NCBI RefSeq assembly: GCF_000381745.1
Contig: NZ_KB906986.1
Location: forward strand, 19,936 to 83,935
Reading direction: 5' to 3'
DNA length: 64,000 nt
Source of the DNA: Psychromonas ossibalaenae ATCC BAA-1528
GTDB taxonomy: Bacteria; Pseudomonadota; Gammaproteobacteria; Enterobacterales; Psychromonadaceae
Part shown: in pieces, positions 52,423 through 62,882 of the stretch
Numbering within the stretch: the first letter of the stretch is position 1
Layout: the number at the start of each line of letters is the position of its first letter
Position numbers and translations under genes: made by a program
Notes under the pieces: generated by a model
Told to the model about the DNA's origin: nothing
Database searches by the model: none
The model's input: the letters and a program-made list of their open reading frames with translations, nothing else

Positions 52423-54309
52423 TTAAGCCGGACTAGTACTTTTAACCACTTTATTTCTTCCTGTCAGCTTAGCTTGATAAAGAGCGCTGTCGACTCTTGA
52501 TAATAGCTCCTCTGCAGATTCCCCCTCTCTATATTGTGCAACTCCACAGCTGGCGGTCGCTTTACCGATAACAGAAAAATGATGTTCCGCAATTGTCAGC
52601 CGTAATTTTTCAGCAAAAAAACAGGTGTTTTCAATGTCGGTACCTGCAGCAATAATTAAAAACTCTTCTCCCCCCCAGCGGATCACCCAGTCTGTCTCAC
52701 GCGCATTATCCTGCAGCAGTTTTGCCAAAGCAATCAGGGTTTCATCACCGATTAAATGTCCGTGACAATCGTTAATCTTTTTAAAGTAATCAACGTCAAA
52801 TAGAAGCAGGGAAAATGGGGCCTGATAACGTTTAAACCGGGATATTTCAGCAGACAATACCTGATCCAGCTTATGCCGATTATATAAACCCGTTAAACTG
52901 TCAGTGATAGACATCTTTTCAATTTCTTTCTGCGCAGTAATATCCTGAGAAATCGCTGTAAAACCGCTAACTGTATTATTATCTTTAAACTCAGGTGTAA
53001 TAACCGTATTCAGCCAGATCTCTTCACCGGATTTGTTAAGATCTTTTAACTGACCTTCCCATGTATTACCCTTTAGTATTGTCTGCCACAGGCTGGTATA
53101 TGTTTCTAATGTTGTATCGAGATGCCTTAATATATTGTGGTTTTTACCGAGAACTTCATCACGCTGATAACCTGTCACCTTAGTAAACCAGGTGCTGACA
53201 TTCTGTATAGTCCCCTGTTTGTCTGTTCTGACAATCATAACATTTTTGTCAATGATAGCAGCGTCATCTCTTATTACCTTATAAGCTTTTGCAAGTTGGG
53301 ACTGCAGCTTTGCAGGTATAATACTCACCAGCCCGGACAGAGGAATTGAAATTAGAATAACGGTAAATGCAAGAAGCAGTGCCAGAACTATATTGGCTTT
53401 CTGTAATTTTTGTACCGCAGCCTGCTCGGGCACAAAAATAATTTTGATACTCTCATTATTTTTAAACAGCTCACCCAGGCTGTATGAATATATTTTTTCA
53501 GCGCTGAATATTTCCTGAGACAGGATCTTTTCAACATACTCCGGAAAAAGCGCATACATATTCGGGTTGCTTTTAAAGTAGCGGCTCCATGACCTGTCGC
53601 GATCCGGCTGGCTGATTATTTCTCCTTTCTGATCAGTAAGATATATGTTGAAATTTTCGGAATGAGTCAATAAGTTAATTATTTTTTCAAACATCAGATT
53701 AACGATCACAATGCCTTCAAAACGTCCGTCAATATACAGGGGAGCCGCAACTCTAAAGGTTGGATTTAAGGGCTGTTCAATCTTATTATTTTCAATGTTG
53801 AGATCAATATTTGAGTGCCAGAACTGATGCGCATCTAATGCAGCGGTCTCATTATAATAATAGCGCTGCTTTTTATCCTGCAGATCACTTTCGTTTACAA
53901 TATGCAGCTCTTTAGTTTTTCTATTACGCTCAATTCTAATATTTTCCCTTCCGGAAACATCAATATAGCGCAGCTGCACAATGTCATTATTAGCGTAAGT
54001 AACCCCCTGAAAAAGGCTCTGCAGCTTTCTTTTATCATCAGCGCTATTCGATTTAATATACTGCTCTATTAATTTATTATGCGTAATTGAAGAGACAATC
54101 ATTTCTGACGCAACTATATAGTCTTGCAGTACAACTCGTGAGAATTCCATATTGGAATTTGATTTTTCCTGAAACTCTTTATCAATATCTGCAATGCTGA
54201 AATGATAAGTGATAAATGAAGTCAGCAGTGCAACAATGACCCCGAAAATAACAAAATAAAGTGCAAAAATGAGATGATATTTTTTATTCGGCAATAAATA
54301 GATATTCAT
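52423..54309 (-). CDS. Diguanylate cyclase with periplasmic Cache-like and PAS domains
   Basis: 628 residues. TM1 (about 12-33) and TM2 (about 305-327) flank a dCache-like periplasmic sensor of about 270 residues (QLRYIDVSGRENIRIERN, FRVAAPLYIDGRFEGIVIVNLM). A PAS domain follows (about 355-455, VTGYQRDEVLGKNHNILRH), then GGDEF (about 465-625, TDSLTGLYNRHKLDQ). The active loop is RWGGEEF and RETD five residues earlier is the inhibitory site, so it should be active and feedback-controlled. The ligand is unknown. AGAGGTG precedes the ATG. Single gene, 68 bases upstream of the ATPase gene. Confidence 0.92.
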   Translation of the reverse strand: MNIYLLPNKKYHLIFALYFVIFGVIVALLTSFITYHFSIADIDKEFQEKSNSNMEFSRVVLQDYIVASEMIVSSITHNKLIEQYIKSNSADDKRKLQSLFQGVTYANNDIVQLRYIDVSGRENIRIERNRKTKELHIVNESDLQDKKQRYYYNETAALDAHQFWHSNIDLNIENNKIEQPLNPTFRVAAPLYIDGRFEGIVIVNLMFEKIINLLTHSENFNIYLTDQKGEIISQPDRDRSWSRYFKSNPNMYALFPEYVEKILSQEIFSAEKIYSYSLGELFKNNESIKIIFVPEQAAVQKLQKANIVLALLLAFTVILISIPLSGLVSIIPAKLQSQLAKAYKVIRDDAAIIDKNVMIVRTDKQGTIQNVSTWFTKVTGYQRDEVLGKNHNILRHLDTTLETYTSLWQTILKGNTWEGQLKDLNKSGEEIWLNTVITPEFKDNNTVSGFTAISQDITAQKEIEKMSITDSLTGLYNRHKLDQVLSAEISRFKRYQAPFSLLLFDVDYFKKINDCHGHLIGDETLIALAKLLQDNARETDWVIRWGGEEFLIIAAGTDIENTCFFAEKLRLTIAEHHFSVIGKATASCGVAQYREGESAEELLSRVDSALYQAKLTGRNKVVKSTSPA

Positions 54310-54500
54310 TATTCACCTCTGCTTTGCCTGATTCCTATATTCAATACATGATTTCTGCCTCTTTGATAAATTATAGGGTACATAAATACCTGCCCAGCGA
54401 CTGTTCGCTCAATTAATAATCAATGTTTTATCCCCATCACCGCCACATTAAAGTACATCTCGGCAGACGCCTTGTTAGCGCACAGTGTGCGCATTTGTCT

Positions 54501-54529
54501 TTGACACAACACATCTTATCGAATGTATT
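54501..54529 (+). promoter_or_regulatory. Possible sigma-70 promoter
   Basis: TTGACA (54501-54506) is followed after 17 bases by TGTATT (54524-54529). It would give a leader of about 240 bases for the PEP-CTERM-like gene at 54780. The -35 box is perfect, the -10 box weak. Confidence 0.3.
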
Positions 54530-54779
54530 GATTTCCATCATTAACTTCCCCCAGCCAGTCGGTTTGTTTAAAAGAACAGCTGCCAGCTGTATCCCATAAA
54601 CTCTGTACAAGAAAATTCAGCCCTGAAGGTTATTGATTGAACAGATCCACCCGGCTTATGCCCTTACAAAAAGTACTATAATTATAGGTATCAAAGTTTA
54701 GCGGCAAAGAACCGGTTTACTGCAGAACAGCACTGCGCTGAAAATAGAAAACATGCATAACCTGATAGAGGGCCACATC

Positions 54780-55838
54780 ATGAAAAATCTACACAAGAAG
54801 ATTCTCTGCAGCCTTATTTTTATTTTCTGTCCAGCGCTGGCAGCAGTACCGATAACCCTCAACCAGCAGCTCAATTTTCATGCCCCAGAGCAGAGTATGT
54901 GGACTCAGGGAGGACCGATAGGCAGCATTGAAGAGAGTGATAGAATCGGCGGTGCGGCCGGCTTTGAATATACGCTAAGAGCCAGCAGCGGCACGGTAAG
55001 CGCTGATTTTGACGGCCTTTTGTCCATTGCTTATGACAATCAGCTTACCGGAAGTACACATACCAGTGTAAATTTGAATTTTCAGGGAAGTCCGGCAGCC
55101 GGGTCTTTATCAACATTTGCCGGTCTTAACATTGATTTCGACTGGTTTGTTGATACACATCTTCTCGGCATTCCGGTAACCGGATCCGGTAATGTTTTTT
55201 CAGCAAATTACTCACTGGATATCGATGAAGTTTTTACACCACAGCTTCCTCAAGAATTTACGTTTCAGCTCCCGCCTCCCTGGGGCAGCATAGACCTGAC
55301 AATCCCTAAAGTTGAGCAGGGCTCAGACAGCTTCGGCCTGCTCAACCCGGGAGTTAATCTCGGCTTAGTTGATGTCGGGATTGATCTTGCTATTGAACAA
55401 ACGGCCAGTTTCTGGGCAAACGGGTTAAACGGTTCAATTCTCGGCAGGCATAGAGATACGGGTTACAGCCGTTTTATGAATTTTAACCTCGGCACAAATG
55501 AAGGCATAAATTTAGGATTTGATCTGCCTTTAGACGGTTACTGGGACTTTTATCTAGCAGATATTATGCTGGAGAATACCTTCGTCAATGATATCGCTCT
55601 TACCCTCGATGCTTCACTTAAAGTAGATATCGGCGTGGCACAAAAAACCTGGTACTGGGACCTGCTGGATCAGGACATTTTTAACACCGATTTCGCATTA
55701 CTGTTTAACAGCGAACACAGCAGTGACAAATTCAGCATTTTTGTGACTCCCGCACCTAATGCACTGTCAATGACTCTGGCTGCGCTTTTGATTGTTATCT
55801 TTAGAAAAAAGCACCGCCTGCACATAAACGGCAGCTGA
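54780..55838 (+). CDS. Exported protein with PEP-CTERM-like C-terminal anchor
   Basis: 352 residues from ATG at 54780, which has GAGGG upstream; an ATG at 54753 is less likely. A signal peptide (LIFIFCPALAA) leads into a long beta-rich region with many Leu/Asp/Gly repeats and few Cys. The C-terminus reads TPAPNALSMTLAALLIVIFR then KKHR: a Pro-Ala-Pro, a hydrophobic helix and a basic tail, a diverged PEP-CTERM form common in marine gammaproteobacteria. It is likely processed by the same exosortase as the protein at 15727, though it lacks the obvious sigma-54 promoter seen there. Confidence 0.7.
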   Translation: MKNLHKKILCSLIFIFCPALAAVPITLNQQLNFHAPEQSMWTQGGPIGSIEESDRIGGAAGFEYTLRASSGTVSADFDGLLSIAYDNQLTGSTHTSVNLNFQGSPAAGSLSTFAGLNIDFDWFVDTHLLGIPVTGSGNVFSANYSLDIDEVFTPQLPQEFTFQLPPPWGSIDLTIPKVEQGSDSFGLLNPGVNLGLVDVGIDLAIEQTASFWANGLNGSILGRHRDTGYSRFMNFNLGTNEGINLGFDLPLDGYWDFYLADIMLENTFVNDIALTLDASLKVDIGVAQKTWYWDLLDQDIFNTDFALLFNSEHSSDKFSIFVTPAPNALSMTLAALLIVIFRKKHRLHINGS

Positions 55839-55959
55839 ATTTATGTAAACAGATCATATCAAGTAGATTTATATCCAAGCAGTCTCAAGGTGCAGAAATC
55901 GCCTTACTCAAGTATCTGGATTTACATATGAAGTCGTTTCCGGATGAAAAAACCAAAAA

Positions 55960-56589
55960 TTACAACTGCTTCAGTGCTGATAATTCACATCCGCTAATTG
56001 CCTCTAAATTTGCGGTTATTTTTTCTGATGACCAGTCCCACCATGCTAATCGAAGTAACTCTTCTATTACCACCGGATCAAAGCGCTGTTTAATATGTGA
56101 TGCTGGATTACCTGCAAAAACACAATAAGCAGGAACATCTTTTGTAACAACGGATTTACTTGCAATCACAGCACCGTGCCCTATTTTAACACCCGGCATT
56201 ATTGTTACGTCATAACCAATCCAAACATCATTGCCTATTTCAGTATCACCTTTAAACGGTAAATCACCTTCTTTAGGCATCACTTTCTCCCAGCCGTTTG
56301 CAAAGATATAAAACGGGTAGGTAGAAAAGCCGGAAGTTTTATGATTTGCACCATTCATAATGAACTTAACGCCTTTTGCAATCGCACAAAATTTGCCGAT
56401 AATCAGCTTATCACCGATAAATGGAAAGTGATAAAGCACATTACTTTCAAAGTTCTTCGGGCCAGCAGGATCATCATAATAGGTGTAGTCACCAACGATA
56501 ATATTTTCACTTGTAATGAAGTTTTTAAGATAACCAACCTGTGGGAACCCTTTCATTGGTTCTTTTTCATTCGGGTTTGGGCCAAACAA
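55960..56589 (-). CDS. Vat/CatB-type xenobiotic acetyltransferase (left-handed beta-helix)
   Basis: 209 residues starting at TTG (56589), supported by AAGGAG six bases upstream and by the family N-terminus (FGPNP). Landmarks of streptogramin A acetyltransferases are present: YTYYDDP, LYHFPFIGDKLIIGKFCAI, the catalytic His in MNGANHK, YPFYIFANGWEKVMP, and the hexapeptide run IGNDVWIGYDVTIMPGVKIG, ending AGNPASHIKQRFD. It should transfer acetyl groups from acetyl-CoA to a hydroxylated antibiotic-like substrate. Chromosomal homologues are common in aquatic bacteria and do not by themselves prove clinical-type resistance. Confidence 0.87.
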   Translation of the reverse strand: MFGPNPNEKEPMKGFPQVGYLKNFITSENIIVGDYTYYDDPAGPKNFESNVLYHFPFIGDKLIIGKFCAIAKGVKFIMNGANHKTSGFSTYPFYIFANGWEKVMPKEGDLPFKGDTEIGNDVWIGYDVTIMPGVKIGHGAVIASKSVVTKDVPAYCVFAGNPASHIKQRFDPVVIEELLRLAWWDWSSEKITANLEAISGCELSALKQL

Positions 56590-56665
56590 AATATTCTCCT
56601 TGATTTATGGACTTACTGCACTAAAAAGTAATTATCAAAAAACAGCACAACCAATTACACAATAA

Positions 56666-57010
56666 TCATTTATAAGCTTTTCCTTCAACTTTTATAGACT
56701 GGATAGAATAACCAAAATGCCAGGCCGTACGATCATCAATAGACAGATCGGTGAGATACTTAGTACCGTGGTTCTGCTGTTTGGCATTTTCAATGGCGGC
56801 ATTTGTTGAAGGCGCCTCCCCCATTGGAATAATATACAAAAACCATGTCTGTGCAGACTCGCCGACAGCATCTGCCGCATATAAACCTTTTGCAGGGATG
56901 TTTTGATCAATAAAAGTATTAGAAATAAATGTACCGTGACTGGCCGTTGAACAGCCGCTAAGCAGCAGTACCAGCATTGATAGAAAAACATAAACCGTTG
57001 ATTTATACAT
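56666..57010 (-). CDS. Small lipoprotein (TRL-like)
   Basis: 114 residues with a lipobox (VLLLSGCST). The rest, with GLYAADAVGESAQTWFLYII, GEAPSTNAAIENA and a closing VEGKAYK, resembles the TRL-like small exported protein family. Function is unknown. AGGAGAGGG precedes the ATG. Single gene. Confidence 0.7.
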   Translation of the reverse strand: MYKSTVYVFLSMLVLLLSGCSTASHGTFISNTFIDQNIPAKGLYAADAVGESAQTWFLYIIPMGEAPSTNAAIENAKQQNHGTKYLTDLSIDDRTAWHFGYSIQSIKVEGKAYK

Positions 57011-57525
57011 AATTCCCTCTCCTTTAGTATACTTTCCTCGTTATACCTGATGAACCGCTGATTTGAACAAGCAGATTATTACATCCTGAAAAAAAACGAT
57101 AGCATGATTAACAAAGCATATATTTGAACTTCTTATCCGTCTATAAAGTAAAGAATATCCTTGTTAATTTAAAGAAAAATAATACAAAAGCCACCTTTAA
57201 GCTGCGCTAATGATTTGCATCTGCTTTTTTCTTTATATCCCCTCCCTCTCTTTCAACCACTCACTGAGTGATAGCTATTTTACATAAATATATTTTACCA
57301 ACTACCTTTAGTTTACATACCACTTTATGCCTACCTAAAACACACCAAAATCACTACCTTTCACTTTTTTTCACCAATATTCACTCGGTTAACAAGCGTT
57401 TTTACTGTTAATTTGCCTCATGCAAACTGATGTTTACATGAATAATGATAAAAAAACAAAGTGAAATATTGTGAATGGCAACAATTTTCATATAAAAATT
57501 TGCTATAAAAAAAGGAAACTAAGGT
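57011..57525. other. AT-rich 515-base upstream region of the M66 gene
   Basis: Very AT-rich, with short direct TCAC repeats near 57358-57385 and a small palindrome (TCACTGAGTGA near 57262). No gene is seen. It must hold the promoters of the divergent lipoprotein and metallopeptidase genes. Confidence 0.4.
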
Positions 57526-60500
57526 ATGAAAAAATTTAAGATGACAATGCTGGCATTGTCTATAGCAGCGGCAGTACCGGTAGCTGCTGAACCCCATTAT
57601 CAACAGAGCCGCTCAGCAGCGTCTGAAGCGCAACAGGTGTTTGAAGTTAAAGATTCAATATACAGCGGCCCAACTTTAGCAACCCGCTATGAGGGATATA
57701 CAGGAGAGGGCTATCTGCAACCGGATAAACGTAGTGGAGATCTCATCACCTGGACAGTGAATGTGCCTCATGATGGTGAATATGACATAAGCTTCAGCCA
57801 TGCCAGCAATAATGATCGCCATATGCAGCTGTCAATTAATAATGAAGCGCCTGTCACCTATGATTTTCCTAATACCGGTGAGTTCGGCAACTGGACTGAA
57901 TCTCAAGCACACAGAACTGTTTTAAACGCCGGCAGCAACACCATAACCCTAGAATCGCAAGGTTCACTTGGACCACATATTGATAACTTAAAAGTTACAG
58001 CCCTCCAGGAAAATGAAAATAGAGGTGTAATACAAGCAGAAGACAGCCTTTCTTTCGGCACTTCTATTGAAAACTCTATTCCGGGGTTTACCGGCACCGG
58101 TTATCGTAAAGGTGAGCTGATAAGGGACGATGTCGGTATTACATTCGGTTTTCAGCTTCCTGTAGACGGTAAATATAAGCTTAGTTTCCGTTATTCTTCT
58201 CTAGAGACACGTAGCTTCATTGTTTCAGAAGGTGGTAGCGGTGTAAGTACCTCTTATATTCTACCGTCAACCGAGACAGAGGAAAACTGGAGCTCTAGCC
58301 CGGAAATGACTATTGAGCTGACAAAAGGCCGCAACACTGTCAGCTTAATAACGGATCAAGAATTAATTCCAAATGTTGACCATCTTGAAGTTGTTTATAT
58401 TGGTCCGTCTGGACCCGGTATTATTGATCCCGTCCCCCCTATCGACGGCACCGATCCTATCGACCCACTAGACCCGACCGATCCAAGCGTTCCAGCTAAA
58501 CCGATTGATCCAGGTAATCCTCAAGAGCCTGTTGAACCGATTATAAATCCAGGAGAGCCGATTGACCCTATTGACGGCACTGATCCTGTCGATCCGCTAG
58601 ACCCTAACGATCCAAATGATCCTGTTAAGCCGATCGATCCCGGTAACCCCGAAGATGAATTAATTCCAATCACTCCTCCCGCCCCTTTAACAGGTAAAGC
58701 TGAATTTGCACAGACCCATGTCTATACAGCTGATGATCAACGTATTGTGCCGAAGCTTATCCCTAAGCGTAATACACACCTCCTGTTTACTCCAGACACT
58801 CCCCTCGACAGCTCTCAGTCATTAGTGGTAACGGGTACAAGCGCTGCAGGTGAAGCATTAGGTACACTTAACCTAACACCGCCTGCACAACTACCGATTT
58901 ATAAAGAGCAGATGGTTTCCAGTGAAGAGCTTGATAGTTATAGTCATCAAGCCTGGAGTGTGCAGCTTCCATGGTACTGGGTTACGCCTGGAGTGCAGTT
59001 GTCTGCCGCCATTCAGGCTGATAGCGGAGTATTGGGTAATGAAACTGATATTGCACTACCGCCCTTTACTGCAGAAACCCACCATACAGTGAGACGAGTT
59101 AAAATCCTTGCCTGGGATGGCGAATGGCAGGATCACCCATTCGATCGTGAAAAAACACTTGAGGGCCAGGCACTACTAAGAGACTTTTACGGTTCAGTGC
59201 CTGTTTCATCAATGACTTTATCCGATTTCAGTCCTATTTATATTAATGAATATTTAGTCAATAACGGCGAAGATATTATCTTGGTTGATAATGATGATGA
59301 CTACAAAGCAACAGGTAACAAATATTACGATAAAATGCTAAAACGCATCACTGTAAGTGCTCTAACTGCAGATTATGGAGGTGGACTATTGCCTTCCAAC
59401 ATGCAGGGAGGGCCTCGGGCCAACACCGTTAACGTAGGCATGGGGGAAGCTCGTGAAGCCGATGGCTCTCTTCATGACCTAGCCGATACAGGCGTTGCTG
59501 GAGGATCACACGGATGGTCTGCTATTTGGTGGAACTCTGACTGCGGAAATGCTTTTATTCATGAAGTAGGTCATGCATACGGTTTATCCCATTTCACAAC
59601 AGGCACAGCAGAAAGATGGGGCATTGCCGATGAGTACCCTGAAGACGGGGTTAATCTTGCCGGCCACCCTAGCGGCTTTGATACCGTCAGCCAGCAGTTT
59701 AGAAGTTGGTACCGAGTTGACAGCAGTGGCCCTATTGAAAACAATTCAGAACTGGATGGTAAACATGATCCGATGAACGGTGGCGATAAAGCCTGGGCAG
59801 GTAGCTATTGTTATCCGCAGTTTACCGCTTATCATGCACAAAAAATCCAGAATAATATGGAAAATAGAGCTATTTATGCCCAGTCAGACAATGGACCTAT
59901 TATCGTCGAGTGGGATTCTGAATCACATTCCTACCAACCGTCAGAAATAGAATATGATGTAAACCCAGTACAGATCAACAGCCCTATTATCACCATTTTC
60001 GGTCAGTTTTCGGCAAACGGGGATCTCGCGCTTATTCAACCGGCTATGTACAACGCAATAGGTAATATTTTCGAGCACCCTTCACCATTCGAACCTGGAC
60101 TACCCGTTGAATATAACGGCAGCCAGTTCTACTTAATTATCGACTTTGATGATGATAGCCGGCAGTCGATATTGATCGGTAAAAAAATGTCAACGGCCAA
60201 TGCACTATACGATTTTGGGTTAAACCTTGCGTACAATAATGTTCAGGCTAAACCTGTAAATATCAGCCTCTACAAAGCTAATGAGGCTTATCCAAATATC
60301 GTCCATGAACAAAGCACACTGCTGGCCAGTCGAGATGAAATCAGCGACATGAAACCAATAGCAGAACCACTCAGTATTTCTGAAGGTTATATGGGTAAAC
60401 GAAATATTGAATTAACTGAGTTTTGTACAACAGAAGTTCACTGTGAAGAAACGGCTCTCGAGGTAGAAACATATTACCCTAATGCTGCACTGGTGATGGC

Positions 60501-61230
60501 AGACTACCATACAACCCCCGGAGAGGTCAGCGGCGGACTTATTTTTGATGGTGAAGCCGGTCAGACAACCGTGACGTTGGACAATAACAAAGATGTTCCT
60601 GTCTATGCGACAGCGAGCAGACGTATTAATTTCAATAACGGCACCTCCCTTGACCTTCCGGTTAATGACGCAACTGTGTTTGATGATGTGAATTCAGAGA
60701 GCATTCGTATCTGGGCTGAAATCGAAGATAACCTGCACTTATCAGAACATGCAGGTATATTCAGATCAGACTGGCAGGATAACATGATGAAAATTTATCC
60801 CGCAGTCAATGGTGTAGTATTGGATTCAGATGCAAATTCCTTAAGCATTCGCTCAGAGTTGACACTACCGCGCAAGCCTGGCTCTGCTTTTTATGTTGAT
60901 GCGCAGAACAATAGTTTCTATTTTGCCAATGAGCTGATTACAGACGAAAACCCTCATCGAAACACGTTGGTAAATACCTGTGCGCAGTTTGACGGTTTAG
61001 CACGTGACGAACACTTCGCAGATATGTTTGAGGAATTTGGTCGTTTGGATCATTTCCTTAACCTAACACCTGAAACAGAGTTTTGGTCATCTGAACTAGA
61101 TCCTGAACGTAGCGACAGAAATGGAGCTTATAATATCAACCGAATGACAGACAGCAAATCAAATCTTTCTTGGGAGTGGGATTACGTTACAGGTTATGGG
61201 GCAATTTGTATTGAATACCCAGAAAATTAG
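57526..61230 (+). CDS. Secreted M66-family zinc metallopeptidase (StcE/dictomallein-like)
   Basis: 1234 residues. The signal peptide ends near residue 22 (AVPVAAEP). Two CBM6/35-like beta-sandwich domains follow (about 38-155 and 160-290, each starting VIQAEDS/FEVKDS and ending HIDNLKV/NVDHLEV). Next is an acidic Pro-Asp linker made of two copies of IDGTDP(I/V)DPLDP...KPIDPGNP (about 305-385). The peptidase domain has FIHEVGHAYGLSHF (about residues 683-696), the HExxHxxxLxH zinc site of M66 proteases. Homologues (StcE, TagA) cleave mucin-type glycoproteins. A C-terminal region of about 350 residues is unassigned. A terminator follows. Single gene. Confidence 0.88.
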   Translation: MKKFKMTMLALSIAAAVPVAAEPHYQQSRSAASEAQQVFEVKDSIYSGPTLATRYEGYTGEGYLQPDKRSGDLITWTVNVPHDGEYDISFSHASNNDRHMQLSINNEAPVTYDFPNTGEFGNWTESQAHRTVLNAGSNTITLESQGSLGPHIDNLKVTALQENENRGVIQAEDSLSFGTSIENSIPGFTGTGYRKGELIRDDVGITFGFQLPVDGKYKLSFRYSSLETRSFIVSEGGSGVSTSYILPSTETEENWSSSPEMTIELTKGRNTVSLITDQELIPNVDHLEVVYIGPSGPGIIDPVPPIDGTDPIDPLDPTDPSVPAKPIDPGNPQEPVEPIINPGEPIDPIDGTDPVDPLDPNDPNDPVKPIDPGNPEDELIPITPPAPLTGKAEFAQTHVYTADDQRIVPKLIPKRNTHLLFTPDTPLDSSQSLVVTGTSAAGEALGTLNLTPPAQLPIYKEQMVSSEELDSYSHQAWSVQLPWYWVTPGVQLSAAIQADSGVLGNETDIALPPFTAETHHTVRRVKILAWDGEWQDHPFDREKTLEGQALLRDFYGSVPVSSMTLSDFSPIYINEYLVNNGEDIILVDNDDDYKATGNKYYDKMLKRITVSALTADYGGGLLPSNMQGGPRANTVNVGMGEAREADGSLHDLADTGVAGGSHGWSAIWWNSDCGNAFIHEVGHAYGLSHFTTGTAERWGIADEYPEDGVNLAGHPSGFDTVSQQFRSWYRVDSSGPIENNSELDGKHDPMNGGDKAWAGSYCYPQFTAYHAQKIQNNMENRAIYAQSDNGPIIVEWDSESHSYQPSEIEYDVNPVQINSPIITIFGQFSANGDLALIQPAMYNAIGNIFEHPSPFEPGLPVEYNGSQFYLIIDFDDDSRQSILIGKKMSTANALYDFGLNLAYNNVQAKPVNISLYKANEAYPNIVHEQSTLLASRDEISDMKPIAEPLSISEGYMGKRNIELTEFCTTEVHCEETALEVETYYPNAALVMADYHTTPGEVSGGLIFDGEAGQTTVTLDNNKDVPVYATASRRINFNNGTSLDLPVNDATVFDDVNSESIRIWAEIEDNLHLSEHAGIFRSDWQDNMMKIYPAVNGVVLDSDANSLSIRSELTLPRKPGSAFYVDAQNNSFYFANELITDENPHRNTLVNTCAQFDGLARDEHFADMFEEFGRLDHFLNLTPETEFWSSELDPERSDRNGAYNINRMTDSKSNLSWEWDYVTGYGAICIEYPEN
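58432..58660 (+). repeat. Duplicated Pro-Asp-rich linker coding repeat
   Basis: Two in-frame copies, about 58435-58530 and 58560-58650, encode IDGTDP(I/V)DPLDP...(A/V)KPIDPGNP. It forms the flexible spacer between carbohydrate-binding and protease domains. Confidence 0.75.
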
Positions 61231-61268
61231 CCTCCGTCGCTAAATAGATTGATTTTCTAAATATATTA

Positions 61269-61303
61269 ACAGGCAGTCACTGAAACAGTCAGTTTCTGCC
61301 TGT
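61269..61303 (+). terminator. Terminator of the M66 gene
   Basis: ACAGGCAG and CTGCCTGT arms with additional inner pairing (CACTGAAACAGT), followed by ATTTAT, 39 bases after the stop codon. Confidence 0.65.
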
Positions 61304-61386
61304 ATTTATACACTCGATTTATAGACCTGACATCTGCCGCTGAAACAGCAGTGACATAGGTTTGCTGCAGTGTTCTCTTTTTTATC

Positions 61387-62514
61387 CTATGACTCACCTT
61401 CAACTAGTTTTTCAACAATCCGACTGCAGGCTAAACCGTCACCATAGGGGTTATGTGCTTTTGCCATCTGCTGATACAAATCATTATTAGAAAGCAGCTC
61501 TAATGCGCTAGTGGTTATTTTATCAATGTCAGTACCAACTAACTTCACCGTACCCGCTTCTACCGCTTCCGGGCGCTCAGTGGTATCACGCATCACTAAT
61601 ACAGGTTTACCCAGCGATGGGGCTTCTTCCTGCACGCCGCCCGAATCGGTAATAATTAAATAACTGCGGTTCATTAAATATACAAAGGGCAGGTAATCTA
61701 AAGGCTCTATTAAAAAGACATTATCCAGGCCTGACAAAATTCTGTTTACCGGCTCACGCACATTAGGATTCAAATGCATTGGGTATAATATCTGCACATC
61801 CGGACGCATTTTCGCGATATTTGCTAACGCTTCACAGATCCGTTCAAAGCCGCCGCCGAAGCTTTCCCGCCGGTGACCGGTCACTAGAGTTAATTTTTTA
61901 TCTTTATCTAAGAAAGAAAATATACTGTCAAGTTCAGCCGTTAGCGATGCATCATGCTGCAGCTTATCTTTCACCCATAAAAGTGCATCGATAACAGTAT
62001 TGCCTGTTACTGTAATGCGCGATTCGGGTACCAGCTCTTTGATTAAGTTATCTTTTGCGCCTTGAGTAGGCGCAAAGTTATATTGAGTCAGTACGCCGGT
62101 TAATTTTCTATTTGCCTCTTCAGGCCAGGGGGAATAGAGGTTTCCGGTCCGCAGCCCGGCTTCTACATGAGCAATTTTGATCTGTTTATAAAATGCGGCT
62201 AAAGAAGCTGAAAAAGTAGTGGTAGTATCACCGTGCACCAGTACTATATCCGGCTTAAAGTCATCCAGGACTTCTTTTAAACCATTCAATATATTCCCGG
62301 TGACATCAAACAGATCCTGCCCTGGTTTCATTATATTTAAGTCATAATCGGGGGTGATTTCAAATAAGCTTAATACCTGATCTAACATCTCCCGGTGCTG
62401 TGCTGTTACACAGACCCTGCAGATTAAATTACTCTGCTCACCCAGCTTATGTACCAGCGGGGCCATTTTAATCGCTTCAGGACGCGTACCAAATACAGTT
62501 AAAACTTTTTTCAT
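61387..62514 (-). CDS. wecB: UDP-N-acetylglucosamine 2-epimerase (non-hydrolysing)
   Basis: 375 residues, family length. Visible blocks are [68 protein letters not shown], and the UDP-binding [18 protein letters not shown] with [13 protein letters not shown]. It interconverts UDP-GlcNAc and UDP-ManNAc for surface polysaccharide synthesis. No wecC or glycosyltransferase adjoins it here. GGAG precedes the ATG. Confidence 0.95.
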   Translation of the reverse strand: MKKVLTVFGTRPEAIKMAPLVHKLGEQSNLICRVCVTAQHREMLDQVLSLFEITPDYDLNIMKPGQDLFDVTGNILNGLKEVLDDFKPDIVLVHGDTTTTFSASLAAFYKQIKIAHVEAGLRTGNLYSPWPEEANRKLTGVLTQYNFAPTQGAKDNLIKELVPESRITVTGNTVIDALLWVKDKLQHDASLTAELDSIFSFLDKDKKLTLVTGHRRESFGGGFERICEALANIAKMRPDVQILYPMHLNPNVREPVNRILSGLDNVFLIEPLDYLPFVYLMNRSYLIITDSGGVQEEAPSLGKPVLVMRDTTERPEAVEAGTVKLVGTDIDKITTSALELLSNNDLYQQMAKAHNPYGDGLACSRIVEKLVEGES

Positions 62515-62882
62515 ATCTACTCCAGAAAACTAAAATTCGTAGAATAAGTACCTAACTTAAACTGCAGAAAAATGCACTGCCGAATACATGCAAAACACTG
62601 TTTTTCACCAGAAGATGCAAGTAATTAAAGCATACAATCTAAATAACAGCGAACCGCTGCAGTAGATTTAAACAACTAATAACAGAGGGAAATTAAAGAA
62701 GATCTGTGCATGTACAAATAAGTACAAAAAATAGAATAGTACAGGCTGAACTATCATAGCGCGTAGTGCCGGACTCTGGCCTTTAACGGACAGCGCTTTC
62801 TCGTTAAATATCGAGACGTAAAAGAGGCTTGAAAATTCATTATATTCAAGCCTCTGCAGTTTAATTTACAGTAGACGACAGC
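62515..62882. other. Intergenic region with terminator
   Basis: 368 bases between WecB and the chitin-binding pseudogene. It holds the terminator at 62823-62855 and the presumed WecB promoter. Nothing else is recognisable. Confidence 0.5.
62823..62855 (-). terminator. Terminator of the chitin-binding pseudogene
   Basis: AGAGGCTTGAA and TTCAAGCCTCT pair perfectly over 11 bp around an 11-base loop, followed on the minus strand by TTTTAC. Confidence 0.8.

Noticed and set aside
55865..55925. Possible degenerate TATACCC-type palindrome (TATATCCAAGCAGTCTCAAGG ... CTCAAGTATCTGGATTTA)
   Set aside because: Arms match only partly and to the element consensus only loosely; not strong enough to call.
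62755..62820. GC-richer stretch near 62760-62820 that might be an attC-like or phage-attachment remnant
   Set aside because: No paired core sites, no integrase and no second copy in the window.
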